The translations under genes were made by a program, and so were the position numbers. The notes below the pieces were generated by a model. It saw nothing but the letters and a program-made list of their open reading frames with translations, was not told the origin of the DNA and searched no databases. Positions 7,908 to 15,553 of a stretch of 22,658 nt of DNA are shown one piece after another (within the stretch, counting starts at the first letter, position 1; every line of letters begins with the position of its first letter). Source of the stretch: DYGX01 sp035325905. GTDB taxonomy: Bacteria > Chloroflexota > Anaerolineae > Aggregatilineales > Aggregatilineaceae. Where the stretch lies: NCBI GenBank assembly GCA_035325905.1, contig DAOKYY010000058.1, forward strand, positions 1 to 22,658, in the 5' to 3' direction.

Positions 7908-9459
7908 ACTCGACCAGCAGCACGGTCACGCCGCGAAAGGCGCGCATCTCGACCACCTGATCGCGCGCGTCCGCCAGCCAGTCGCCAGTCGCGCTCAGCC
8001 CGCGCTTGAACGGGTCGAAGGCGGGCATCGTCCCCTGGCGGTGCACGTCTTCGATCGGGTTGCGATACAGCACCCACACGCGGCGCGGCTCTAGCGTCGC
8101 CGCCTGCTCGCTGGCCGGAACGTCCAGCGCGGCCAGCGGGGTGACATGGGCGCCCGGCTGCACCCCGTCGTGCTCGAAGTAGCGCTCGAACGCCTCGCGC
8201 GCGTTCTCGCGCTCGGCCACGATCATGTCGCCGGGCTGCCAGCGCGCCTCGACGTAATCCGCCGCCGCGTGCCAGTCGGCCCGCGTGTAATCGCCGGTGT
8301 GGAACGAGAACAGCACGGTGTAGACGGAGGTCGCTACCACGATCGCGAGCGCGCCCAGGCGCAGCCAGCGCGGCCACTGCGCGAAGCCGTGCAGCATCAG
8401 GAGCAGCACCGCCGGCAGCGCCATCATGAAATAGCGGTCCACGTAGAACGAGACCAGCGTCGCCGAGATGGTGTACGTCACGGCCAGCGATAGCCCAGCC
8501 AGCAGCAGCCAGAACAGGTTCTCGCGCTCGTCCCACCACGCCGTGACCACGGCCAGCCCGCCCGACAGCAACCCAAGCGTGACCAGCATCACGCCCGGCG
8601 TCAAAAACCACTTCCAGACGCCGTTGTAGCCGAGCGTCATGTTCCACAGCGTCAGCAGCAGGTCACGCGGCGCGGGCACGGGAACCCATTCCGGCCCGAC
8701 CGCGATCGTTTGCTGCGAGAGCAGCGCCAGCCAGATCAGCGCCGGAGCGACCGCGATCGCCTGGGCGACGGCCCACCGCTTGAGCAGGGCCAGGTCACGG
8801 CGCGCGAAAATCGCCAGCAAGATGACCTGCGTCAGCGGCAACGCGAACAGCGTGTAGTGCGTGATGTAGGCGAGCAAGCTGGCGAGCGTAAACGCCAGCC
8901 ACAATCGCCGCGTGCGGCTGCCGCGCAGGATCAGCAGGAAGCTGGCCGAGATGGTCAGCGCCAGGACAAACACCAGCGCGTAGGGGCGCGCTGTGCGCGA
9001 GAGCAGCACGTGATAGGGGTTGACCGACAGGAGCAGCCCGGCCGCCAGCGCGAGATCGTAGCTGCCATACAGCCGCAGCACCGCCACCATCAGCAGCGCG
9101 ATCCCGACCAGGCCCAGCAGCGCCGACGGCAGCCGCAGCAGCATATCGCTGTCGGCGGGCAGCAGGCGCAGCGACATGAAATACAGCGGCGTCTGGTTGC
9201 CCGCGCTGAACAGCGAGTCCAGCGAGGCTTCCAGCGTGGACTGGGCGCGGATCGCGGTCAGGACCTCGTCGGTCCACAGGCTCGCGCTGCCCAAATTCCA
9301 CATGCGTAGCAGCAGGCCGACCAGCAGAATCGCCAGCACGCGCCCGAAGAAGAACTGCGGCCGGGCAGCCGGCATATGCGCCGTGCGGCCCCATTCTCGC
9401 GCGCGAAGCCGCGCGCTGGCCGCGGTCTGATTGACGCCAATCAGGTAGTCCGGGTGCAT
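7864..9459 (-). CDS. Polytopic GT-C-type glycosyltransferase (GT39/ArnT-like)
   Basis: A 531-residue integral membrane protein with about ten or more hydrophobic helices between residues 35 and 390 and a soluble C-terminal domain of roughly 140 residues. Near the first helix stands RMWNLGSASLWTDEV, the first extracytoplasmic loop motif of GT-C enzymes (PMT/GT39, ArnT and relatives) whose acidic pair (Asp64-Glu65 here) is catalytic; these use polyprenyl-phosphate sugars. The later TARPYALVFVLAL and FYVDRYFMMALPAVLLL also fit this family. The acceptor is unknown (protein, lipid or wall glycan). The ATG at 9459 is preceded by AAGGACAAGGGA; an ATG at 9375 has no ribosome site. The C-terminus (QSSQEQLTAAKGG) is encoded by the 10-bp repeat array, which may have replaced the original end. 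Transcribed alone, divergently from cutA. Confidence 0.85.
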   Translation of the reverse strand: MHPDYLIGVNQTAASARLRAREWGRTAHMPAARPQFFFGRVLAILLVGLLLRMWNLGSASLWTDEVLTAIRAQSTLEASLDSLFSAGNQTPLYFMSLRLLPADSDMLLRLPSALLGLVGIALLMVAVLRLYGSYDLALAAGLLLSVNPYHVLLSRTARPYALVFVLALTISASFLLILRGSRTRRLWLAFTLASLLAYITHYTLFALPLTQVILLAIFARRDLALLKRWAVAQAIAVAPALIWLALLSQQTIAVGPEWVPVPAPRDLLLTLWNMTLGYNGVWKWFLTPGVMLVTLGLLSGGLAVVTAWWDERENLFWLLLAGLSLAVTYTISATLVSFYVDRYFMMALPAVLLLMLHGFAQWPRWLRLGALAIVVATSVYTVLFSFHTGDYTRADWHAAADYVEARWQPGDMIVAERENAREAFERYFEHDGVQPGAHVTPLAALDVPASEQAATLEPRRVWVLYRNPIEDVHRQGTMPAFDPFKRGLSATGDWLADARDQVVEMRAFRGVTVLLVELQSSQEQLTAAKGG

Positions 9460-9730
9460 TCCCTTGTCCTTTTGCTTCGGATGCGACGGTGCGCGCGACC
9501 CCGCCGCACCCGCATCTCACCCGTTCGGCGATCCCTGTGTTCGCAAAGTCTTGCCTTCGACCTGTAGTAAGTTACCCAATCATATTTGAACGTATTTGCA
9601 TTATACTCTACGTTGTGGCCGGTCTTCGAGTTGTGCGCTGGCCCTGTTTGCGGTGCTGTTTCCGGCGCCGGCCGGCCCCTGACGTGCTGCGAGGTGCGTT
9701 CCGAATGCCTGGGAGAGCAAGTATACACGT
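9460..9730. promoter_or_regulatory. Divergent intergenic region between the glycosyltransferase gene and cutA
   Basis: A 271-bp space between divergent genes. The part around 9560-9610 is strikingly AT-rich. On the minus strand a perfect TATAAT (9605-9600) can serve the glycosyltransferase gene with a leader of about 130 nt, but its -35 is poor. On the plus strand TTGAAC (9586-9591) and TATACT (9602-9607) are only 10 bp apart, too close to act together. Directly before cutA are GGAGAG (9712-9717) and a TATACA. I see no RNA gene, and the short frames crossing it do not look coding. Confidence 0.45.
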
Positions 9731-10048
9731 ATGAATGAATACCTGGTGGTTTTCGTCACGGCGTCCGGTGAAGACGAGGCGCGGCGGCTGGCGCGCGCTC
9801 TGCTCGAAAGCCGGCTGGCGGCGTGCGTCAACCTCGTGCCGGTCGAGTCGATGTATTGGTGGCAGGACGCGATCCACGAGGCGCGCGAGACGTTGCTGAT
9901 CATCAAGACGGGCGCGGCAACCTTTGACGCGCTGATGGACGCCGTCAAGCGCGCGCACAGCTACGAGACGCCTGAGATTATCGGCCTGCCGGTTGTCGCC
10001 GGCTCGCCGGAGTATTTGCAGTGGATACGCCATGAAATCACCCGCTGA
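9731..10048 (+). CDS. cutA: CutA1-family divalent-cation tolerance protein
   Basis: A 105-residue protein of the usual CutA length. Conserved features are LAACVNLVPVESMYWW, the strand LLIIKT, and HSYETPEIIGLPV followed by YLQWI, the standard CutA1 core of a small ferredoxin-like, trimeric PII-like fold. The family was named for copper/divalent-cation tolerance in E. coli, but its molecular role is unsettled. The start ATG at 9731 has GGAGAG 13 nt upstream, a little far. The end overlaps the next gene's ATG by 17 bp in another frame, which implies translational coupling with the PIG-L family gene. Confidence 0.95.
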   Translation: MNEYLVVFVTASGEDEARRLARALLESRLAACVNLVPVESMYWWQDAIHEARETLLIIKTGAATFDALMDAVKRAHSYETPEIIGLPVVAGSPEYLQWIRHEITR

Positions 10049-10919
10049 CCTGACCGGCTATCGGATGTTGCTGTCGTTCGCGCACCCGGACGACGAGTCG
10101 TTCGGCATGGGCGGCGCGATCGCGTATTACGCCCGGCGCGGCGTCGCCATTAGCCTGATCTGCTCGACCAATGGGGATGTCGGCACGGTTGATCCGGAGC
10201 TGCTGGCAGGCTACCAGTCGATTGGAGAGCTGCGGCTCAAGGAGCTGCGCTGCGCCGCCGAGCAGCTGGGTATTCAGGAAATCATCACCTACGGCTATCG
10301 CGACAGCGGCATGATGGGATCGCCCGAAAACGACGACCCGGCGTGCCTGTGGCAGGCCGGCGAGGACGCGGTCACGGGGCGGATCGTGCGCGACATCCGC
10401 CGCCTGCGCCCGCATGTGGTCGTGACGTTCGACCCCTACGGCGGCTACGGCCACCCCGATCATATCACCATGCACCGGGCGACAACGCGCGCTTTTCACG
10501 CCGCCGCCGATCCGGCCCAGTACCCTGAGCACGCCGCCGAAGGGCTGGCCCCGCACCGGCCGGCCAAGCTGTACTACACTACCTTTCCGTCGCTGCCGCT
10601 GCGCGCGATGGTCTGGTCGGCGCGGCTGCGCGGCCAGGACCCGCGCAGGATGGGGACCAATAAGGACCTCGACCTGCAAGCGGCGCTCGACAAGCTGCTG
10701 CCAAGCACCACGCGGCTGAACGTGGCGCCTTACCAGGCCGCCTGGGATGCCGCGACGAGCTGTCACGCGTCGCAGCAGAACCCGCGCCAGATGCAGAGTA
10801 TTGTCGCGCGGCTTAGCCGCCTGCTGTTCCGCCACCAGGACTTCACGCGCGCCTTCCCGCCGCCGAACGGACGCGAGCCGCGCGAGCGCGATCTCTTCGC
10901 GGGGGTTCCGCTGGGCTAG
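10032..10919 (+). CDS. PIG-L/LmbE-family zinc-dependent N-acetylglucosaminide deacetylase-like hydrolase
   Basis: A 295-residue protein with the two zinc-site motifs of the PIG-L/LmbE family: AHPDDE at residues 17-22 (His18, catalytic Asp20, Asp21) and GHPDH at 140-144 (His141, Asp143, His144). GYRDSGMMGSPEN is like the region in mycothiol S-conjugate amidases and MshB-type deacetylases, and the length (about 300) matches that group. Family members remove acetyl groups from GlcNAc-linked lipids or thiols; the substrate here is unknown, and a role in low-molecular-weight thiol metabolism is only a possibility. I chose the ATG at 10032, overlapping cutA by 17 bp, over one at 9993 because homologous sequence starts just after it; no strong ribosome site is present, in line with coupled translation. 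Confidence 0.88.
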   Translation: MKSPADLTGYRMLLSFAHPDDESFGMGGAIAYYARRGVAISLICSTNGDVGTVDPELLAGYQSIGELRLKELRCAAEQLGIQEIITYGYRDSGMMGSPENDDPACLWQAGEDAVTGRIVRDIRRLRPHVVVTFDPYGGYGHPDHITMHRATTRAFHAAADPAQYPEHAAEGLAPHRPAKLYYTTFPSLPLRAMVWSARLRGQDPRRMGTNKDLDLQAALDKLLPSTTRLNVAPYQAAWDAATSCHASQQNPRQMQSIVARLSRLLFRHQDFTRAFPPPNGREPRERDLFAGVPLG

Positions 10920-11001
10920 CCGCCTGCCACCAGCAGCGGTCCCTCTCCAAACGCGGTATCATCGCGCGGCAGAGAGAGATCAGGAGAGCCGAGCAGACGT
11001 C

Positions 11002-11559
11002 ATGGCCTATGCGCTCACCCGCGAACAGGTGCAGCAAGTCGTTCAGAACACAGTGCTCGTGATGCTGGCGCGCTCCGATTTGCTGCCCGACTGGCGCGCC
11101 AACCTGGGCGATCTGATCCAGCAGATGCGCGCGGCGGCGCTCGACGACGAGGCGATTTTCCTGGCGGCTGTGCTGGCGCTGCTGGACCGCCCGACAGACA
11201 CCCTGCCAACCGGGACGCAGTACGACCAGGCGTGGCAGGCCATCGTGACCGGCTTGCAGACCGGGTCGCTGCCCTCGGCGCGCGAGGAGACGGTCACGCT
11301 GGACCGGCTGCTCGGCTCGGTGGTGCAGGCGATCTCCGCCGTGCAGTCGCACGCTCCTGACCAGCGCCAGGCGGTCTACGACGAGCTGCTGCACATCAAG
11401 ACGGCGGCGCTTGAGGCGGAGGTTCCAGAGCTGGTCGTCTGGATCGACGACGCGCTTGACGTGCTGGATGGCGCGGCGCCAACTGAGCGCGCCCACCACC
11501 ACGCGGGCGTATACGGTGTGTACTGGCAAACGTTGATTGACAACAGCCCCTCGTCCTAG
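11002..11559 (+). CDS. Hypothetical helical protein (185 aa)
   Basis: I do not recognise this 185-residue protein. It is soluble, without signal peptide or membrane segment, predominantly alpha-helical and acidic. Helices such as REQVQQVVQNTVLVMLARSD, DEAIFLAAVLALLDR, LDRLLGSVVQAISAVQ and QAVYDELLHIKTAALEAE suggest a helical bundle or repeat scaffold. A short His cluster (RAHHHAGVYG) lies near the C-terminus. The ATG at 11002 follows AGGAGAG, about 13 nt upstream. The gene begins 82 bp after the PIG-L gene; the TATCAT in this gap (10957-10962) has no partner -35 box, so readthrough from cutA/PIG-L is possible. The next gene follows after 54 bp. No function can be assigned. Confidence 0.7.
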   Translation: MAYALTREQVQQVVQNTVLVMLARSDLLPDWRANLGDLIQQMRAAALDDEAIFLAAVLALLDRPTDTLPTGTQYDQAWQAIVTGLQTGSLPSAREETVTLDRLLGSVVQAISAVQSHAPDQRQAVYDELLHIKTAALEAEVPELVVWIDDALDVLDGAAPTERAHHHAGVYGVYWQTLIDNSPSS

Positions 11560-11613
11560 CCGGCGCGCCGTCGCGCAGTATCGCCGGAGCCATCGAGCAC
11601 AGGGAGCCGTCAG

Positions 11614-12609
11614 ATGCGTAAAATCCTTCTGGTTCTGCTCGGATTGCCGGTTCTCATGGTTGGCGCCACGCTGCTGTGGACGGCGCGCGGCCCAGTCCCT
11701 AAGTACGAGATCACGACCGGCAGCGGGCTTGAAGCGCCTGCGCCGGTCGCCGTGGAAGCTCCTGAAGCAGCGCCGGAAGACGCGTCTGAAGATGCGCTGC
11801 TGGAGGAGCCTTCGGGCGGGGGCACGACAACGTTCGCCGCGCCGCCCTTTGGGGGCGCAAACGCGGCTGCGGCCCCTGGCGGGCAGGCCGCGCCCGGCGA
11901 GAGCATCCCGCTGACCAGCGACCTCGTGCTGGACGAGGCGGCGCCGATCCTGATCGAGCCGCTCGACCCGCTGGAAGCGAGAGCCGAGGCCGAGGAGAGC
12001 CGGGGCGGGCCGGTCGTCCCTGCGCCGGTGGAGCAGCGCGTGGTCGAGATGGAGTGGCCCTCGCAGTTCCGCGTTGGCGGCAGCGGGACGGTGCGCGTCA
12101 AGCTCAAGATGCTGGACGACGGCTCGGCCCAGCCGATCGCGGAAATCGCGGGCAACGAGATCGCCGCCACGCCGATCCTGATCGCCGACCGCTACGACAC
12201 ACACCATGCGCAGCTCACCGCGACGATCTCCGCGCCCAATTTCGAAATCGAGGCGCTGGCCCCCGCGACGCAGACGATGGAGCGCGGCGGCGAGGCGCAG
12301 TGGCTGTGGACGCTGTCCGCCGACAGCAGCGGGCGCGGCGTGATCGCGGTCGGCATCACGCTGACCTGGGTCTCGAAGGATAGCGGGCTGCCTGAGACGA
12401 CCGTCTCGCTGTGGGGCCAGGCGCTCGAAGCCGAGGTCAACTACGTCTTCGGGTCGATCACCGTCCCGCAGGCGAGCGTCGCCGGGACGGTGCTGGCCGT
12501 GGTCGGGTTTGTCGCGCAAATCCCGCTGATCGACGCCGTGTTGGAGGTGATCGGCAAGCTATTTTTCGGCGGCGGGCGGCGGCGCAGCGGCGCGCGGCAG
12601 CGCCGCTAG
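11614..12609 (+). CDS. Hypothetical membrane-anchored protein with an extracytoplasmic beta domain (331 aa)
   Basis: A 331-residue protein I cannot assign to a named family. Residues 4-23 form an N-terminal signal anchor (ILLVLLGLPVLMVGATLLW). Residues 35-140 are a low-complexity Ala/Pro/Glu/Gly linker. Residues about 143-280 alternate hydrophobic and polar residues like an all-beta, immunoglobulin-like domain (EMEWPSQFRVGGSGTVRVKL, HAQLTATISAPNFEIEALA, GVIAVGITLTW). A second hydrophobic stretch (about 288-318) is followed by a basic tail, RRRSGARQRR. The plausible topology is N-terminal anchor, outside beta domain, C-terminal helix with positive end inside. AGGGAG seven bases before the ATG supports the start. 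It follows the 185-aa gene by 54 bp, so the two are probably cotranscribed and may act together. Confidence 0.7.
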   Translation: MRKILLVLLGLPVLMVGATLLWTARGPVPKYEITTGSGLEAPAPVAVEAPEAAPEDASEDALLEEPSGGGTTTFAAPPFGGANAAAAPGGQAAPGESIPLTSDLVLDEAAPILIEPLDPLEARAEAEESRGGPVVPAPVEQRVVEMEWPSQFRVGGSGTVRVKLKMLDDGSAQPIAEIAGNEIAATPILIADRYDTHHAQLTATISAPNFEIEALAPATQTMERGGEAQWLWTLSADSSGRGVIAVGITLTWVSKDSGLPETTVSLWGQALEAEVNYVFGSITVPQASVAGTVLAVVGFVAQIPLIDAVLEVIGKLFFGGGRRRSGARQRR

Positions 12610-12667
12610 AGGCTGTTATGAACTTTCCAGGCTGGACTAAACGGGAGAAAAAAATCTGGGTCCAGGG

Positions 12668-12695
12668 GTAGGGGCGCAGCTTGCTGCGCCCCTAC
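12668..12695. repeat. Perfect palindromic REP-like element
   Basis: GTAGGGGCGCAGC (12668-12680), TT, then its exact reverse complement GCTGCGCCCCTAC (12683-12695): 13-bp arms with almost no spacer. It lies alone between the 331-aa gene and ppc, flanked by A-rich stretches (about 12649-12656 and 12697-12704). No U tract follows on the plus strand, so it resembles an extragenic palindrome or small MITE-like end more than a classic terminator, though it could stop or stabilise transcripts. Confidence 0.75.
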
Positions 12696-12799
12696 GAGAA
12701 AAACAGACCGGATGCCCGGTTGAACCCGGGTAAAGTGCATATAGCAGGCTCTAGCAACGCCAGACTGTATCGGTGAAACTGCCCCAGGGCGAGGAACAT

Positions 12800-15487
12800 A
12801 TGCCCCCTGACGATCTAACGCCAACTACCCCGGCGGAGCTAAGCCGCGACATCAAGCTGCTCGGCGGGCTGCTGGGCGTGATCATCCGCGAGCAGCACGG
12901 CGACGCGGCCTTTGAGGCGGTCGAGCAGGTCCGCGCGGCGGCCAAAGCGCGTCGGGCAGGCGAGCCGGGCGCCGCCGAAGCCATGCAGCGCCTGATCGAC
13001 GCGCAGGACCTTTCGACGTACCGCGTTCTGATCAAAGCCTTCACCAACTACTTCCAGCTGACCAACATCGCGGAAGATCAGCAGCGCATCCGCGTCCTGC
13101 GCGAGCGCGAGAGGGCGGGCGTGCTCGACGAGTCTATCGGCGGCGCGGTGCGCGAGCTTCAGGCGGCGGGCGTCTCGGCAGACGAGATGCGCGCCATCCT
13201 GAACCGCATCTCGATCCGGCTGGTGATGACGGCGCACCCGTCCGAGGCCAAGCGCCAGGAAGTGCTGGTCAAGCTGCGTCACATCGCCGAGACGCTGGCG
13301 CTGCGTGATCGCATCCGGCTGGTGCCGCGCGAGGAGGATACCCTGCGCGATACGCTGGCCGAGACGATTGAGGAGCTGTGGCAGACCCGCCCGACGCGCA
13401 CCGTCCGCGCCACGCTGGAAGACGAAGTGGAGTCGGGAATCTACTTCATCACCGCCGTGATTATGGACTCCGCCGTCGACCTGTACGATGACCTGCGCCG
13501 GGCGCTGCAAGACGCCTATCCGGGCGAGGACTGGGGCGAGCTGCCGCTCATTCTGCATTACGCCTCGTGGATCGGCGGCGACCGCGACGGCAACCCGAAC
13601 GTCACGCCAGAGGTCACGCTGGAGACGCTGCGCACGCTGCGCGAGGCGGCGCGCGCCGTCTACCTGCGCGCGCTGGACAGCCTGTCCGAGCACCTGACGC
13701 AGTCGGTGGACGAGGCGCCGGTCGATCCGGCCCTGGCTCCGCCGGACGACGGCTCGCCTGGCGTCAACGAGGTCTACCGCGCCCGGCTGCGCGCCATCGC
13801 GGACCGGCTGGCCGCCGGCGGGTACCGCTCCGGCGACGATCTGCTGGCCGACCTGCGCCCGCTGGCGGACAGTCTGCGCGCCAACCACGGCGAGCGCGCC
13901 GCGAACGGGGCGCTGCGGCGGCTGATCGAGAAGGTGCGTCTGTTCGGGCTGCACCTCGTCCCGCTCGACGTGCGCGAGGACGCGCGCCTGCACCGCGCCG
14001 CGCTGGACGAGATTTTCCGCGCTTACGGGCTGTGCGACAGCTACCAGGATGCTTCGGAAGAGGAGCGCCAGGCGCTGCTGGCGCGTGAGATCGCCAACCC
14101 GCGCCCGCTGTTCCCGCCGGAGCCGGAGTATTCCGATACGACGAACATGGTGATCGCGACGTGGCGCATGATCGCCGAGGCGCACCGCCATTATGGGCCG
14201 CGTGTGATCGGCACCGCCATCGCCAGCTTCAGCACCGAGCCGAGCGACGTGCTGGCGCTGCTGCTGTTCGCCCGCGAGGTCCGCGTGGACGGCGCGCTCG
14301 ATCTCGTCCCGCTGTTCGAGACGATTGAAGACCTTCAGAACGCGCCGCGCGTGATGGCGGCGCTCTATGCGCACCCGGTCTATCAGGCGCACCTGGCGGC
14401 GCGCGGGCAGGTCCAGCGCGTGATGCTCGGCTATTCGGATAGCAGCAAGGACGGCGGCTATCTGGCGTCCAACTGGGGCCTGTACGTCGCGCAGCGGCAG
14501 CTGGCGCGCGTCAGCCAAGATCACGGCGTGCTGCTGGAGCTGTTTCACGGGCGCGGCGGCAGCATCGGGCGCGGCGGCGGCCCGACCAACCGCGCCATTC
14601 GCGCGCAGTCGCCGCTGGCGATGCAGGGCCGGATCAGCATCACCGAGCAGGGCGAGGTGATCGCCTACCGCTACAGCAACGCGGCGATCGCGCGGCGGCA
14701 CCTGCACCAGATCGTGCACGCCGTGCTCAGCGAGCTGGGCCGGTCGAGCTACACCGAGTCGCAGCCCGATTGGCGCGCCGCGATGGAGCAGCTGGCCGAG
14801 GCGGGCGAAGACGCCTACCGCGCCTTCGTCTACGAGATGCCCGGCTTCTTCGACTACTGGCACCAGGCCACGCCAATCGACGAGCTGGCGATGATGCCAA
14901 TCGGCTCGCGCCCGGCCAAGCGTGGCGCGGGCGGCTTCACGCAGATTCGCGCCATCCCCTGGGTCTTCTCGTGGATGCAGAGCCGCGCCATCATTCCCAG
15001 CTGGTACGGCGTCGGCAGCGCGTTCGAGGCGTTCTGCGAGGGCTGCCTGCCGGAGTCTGCGGAGGGCGGCGGGCTAGCCTTGCTGCGCGACATGTACCGG
15101 CGCTGGCCGTTCTTCCGGGCGCTGGTCAAGAATGTGGAGCTGGACCTCGTCAAGGCGGACATGGGCATCGCGGAGCTGTACGCCTCGCTGGTGACGGACG
15201 AGGCGCTGCGCGAGCGCGTGTTTGCGCGTATCCGCGACGAGCACGCCCTCGCCTGCGCGTGGATCGCGCGCATCACCGAGCAGGAGGCGCTGCTCGGCGA
15301 TACGCCGGTGATCAAGCTCTCGATTGAGCGGCGCAACCCGTATGTGGACCCGCTGAATTTCATCCAGGTCGCGCTGCTGCGGCGGCTGCGCGCTCTCTCG
15401 CCCGATGACCCGGCCTACAACGACGTGCTCGACGCGGTGCTGATCACGGTCAACGGCATCGCGGCGGGGATGAAGAACACCGGCTAA
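12800..15487 (+). CDS. ppc: Phosphoenolpyruvate carboxylase
   Basis: Full-length (895 aa) bacterial-type PEP carboxylase: PEP + bicarbonate gives oxaloacetate + phosphate, the anaplerotic feed of the TCA cycle. Motifs in order: MTAHPSEAKRQE with the catalytic His146 (equivalent to His138 in E. coli; Ser replaces the usual Thr after Pro), GGDRDGNPNV (about 258), LGYSDSSKDGGYLASNW (about 543), FHGRGGSIGRGGGPTNRAI (about 581), RNPYVDPLNFIQ and the canonical C-terminal end NGIAAGMKNTG. I prefer the ATG at 12800, with GAGGA four bases before it, over a GTG at 12773 in the same frame that has no ribosome site. No clear promoter was found; TTGAAC (12720) and TATAGC (12740) are only 14 bp apart. The gene stands alone, between a palindrome and a heptad repeat. 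Confidence 0.97.
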   Translation: MPPDDLTPTTPAELSRDIKLLGGLLGVIIREQHGDAAFEAVEQVRAAAKARRAGEPGAAEAMQRLIDAQDLSTYRVLIKAFTNYFQLTNIAEDQQRIRVLRERERAGVLDESIGGAVRELQAAGVSADEMRAILNRISIRLVMTAHPSEAKRQEVLVKLRHIAETLALRDRIRLVPREEDTLRDTLAETIEELWQTRPTRTVRATLEDEVESGIYFITAVIMDSAVDLYDDLRRALQDAYPGEDWGELPLILHYASWIGGDRDGNPNVTPEVTLETLRTLREAARAVYLRALDSLSEHLTQSVDEAPVDPALAPPDDGSPGVNEVYRARLRAIADRLAAGGYRSGDDLLADLRPLADSLRANHGERAANGALRRLIEKVRLFGLHLVPLDVREDARLHRAALDEIFRAYGLCDSYQDASEEERQALLAREIANPRPLFPPEPEYSDTTNMVIATWRMIAEAHRHYGPRVIGTAIASFSTEPSDVLALLLFAREVRVDGALDLVPLFETIEDLQNAPRVMAALYAHPVYQAHLAARGQVQRVMLGYSDSSKDGGYLASNWGLYVAQRQLARVSQDHGVLLELFHGRGGSIGRGGGPTNRAIRAQSPLAMQGRISITEQGEVIAYRYSNAAIARRHLHQIVHAVLSELGRSSYTESQPDWRAAMEQLAEAGEDAYRAFVYEMPGFFDYWHQATPIDELAMMPIGSRPAKRGAGGFTQIRAIPWVFSWMQSRAIIPSWYGVGSAFEAFCEGCLPESAEGGGLALLRDMYRRWPFFRALVKNVELDLVKADMGIAELYASLVTDEALRERVFARIRDEHALACAWIARITEQEALLGDTPVIKLSIERRNPYVDPLNFIQVALLRRLRALSPDDPAYNDVLDAVLITVNGIAAGMKNTG

Positions 15488-15536
15488 GAGCAGCGGTTAG
15501 CTATTAGCTAAAGGCTAACCGCCAATCGCCAATCGC
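15488..15536. repeat. 7-bp-period short tandem repeat array (STRR-like)
   Basis: Seven successive heptads each end in GC: GAGCAGC, GGTTAGC, TATTAGC, TAAAGGC, TAACCGC, CAATCGC, CAATCGC. The last two are identical. Within the array CGGTTAGC (15494-15501) and GCTAACCG (15514-15521) form a perfect 8-bp inverted repeat that could fold in RNA. It fills the space between the ppc stop (15487) and the AAGGAGG of the next gene (15541). Confidence 0.8.
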
Positions 15537-15553
15537 TCTTAAGGAGGCACACA

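Noticed and set aside
9489..9734. An 81-codon frame on the plus strand across the divergent intergenic region.
   Set aside because: No ribosome site, Arg/Cys-rich composition, overlaps the AT-rich promoter region and the cutA start.
12839..14863. A 674-codon open frame on the minus strand.
   Set aside because: It is the antisense shadow of ppc, which has all family motifs; the composition is Arg/Ala/Gln-rich without domains.
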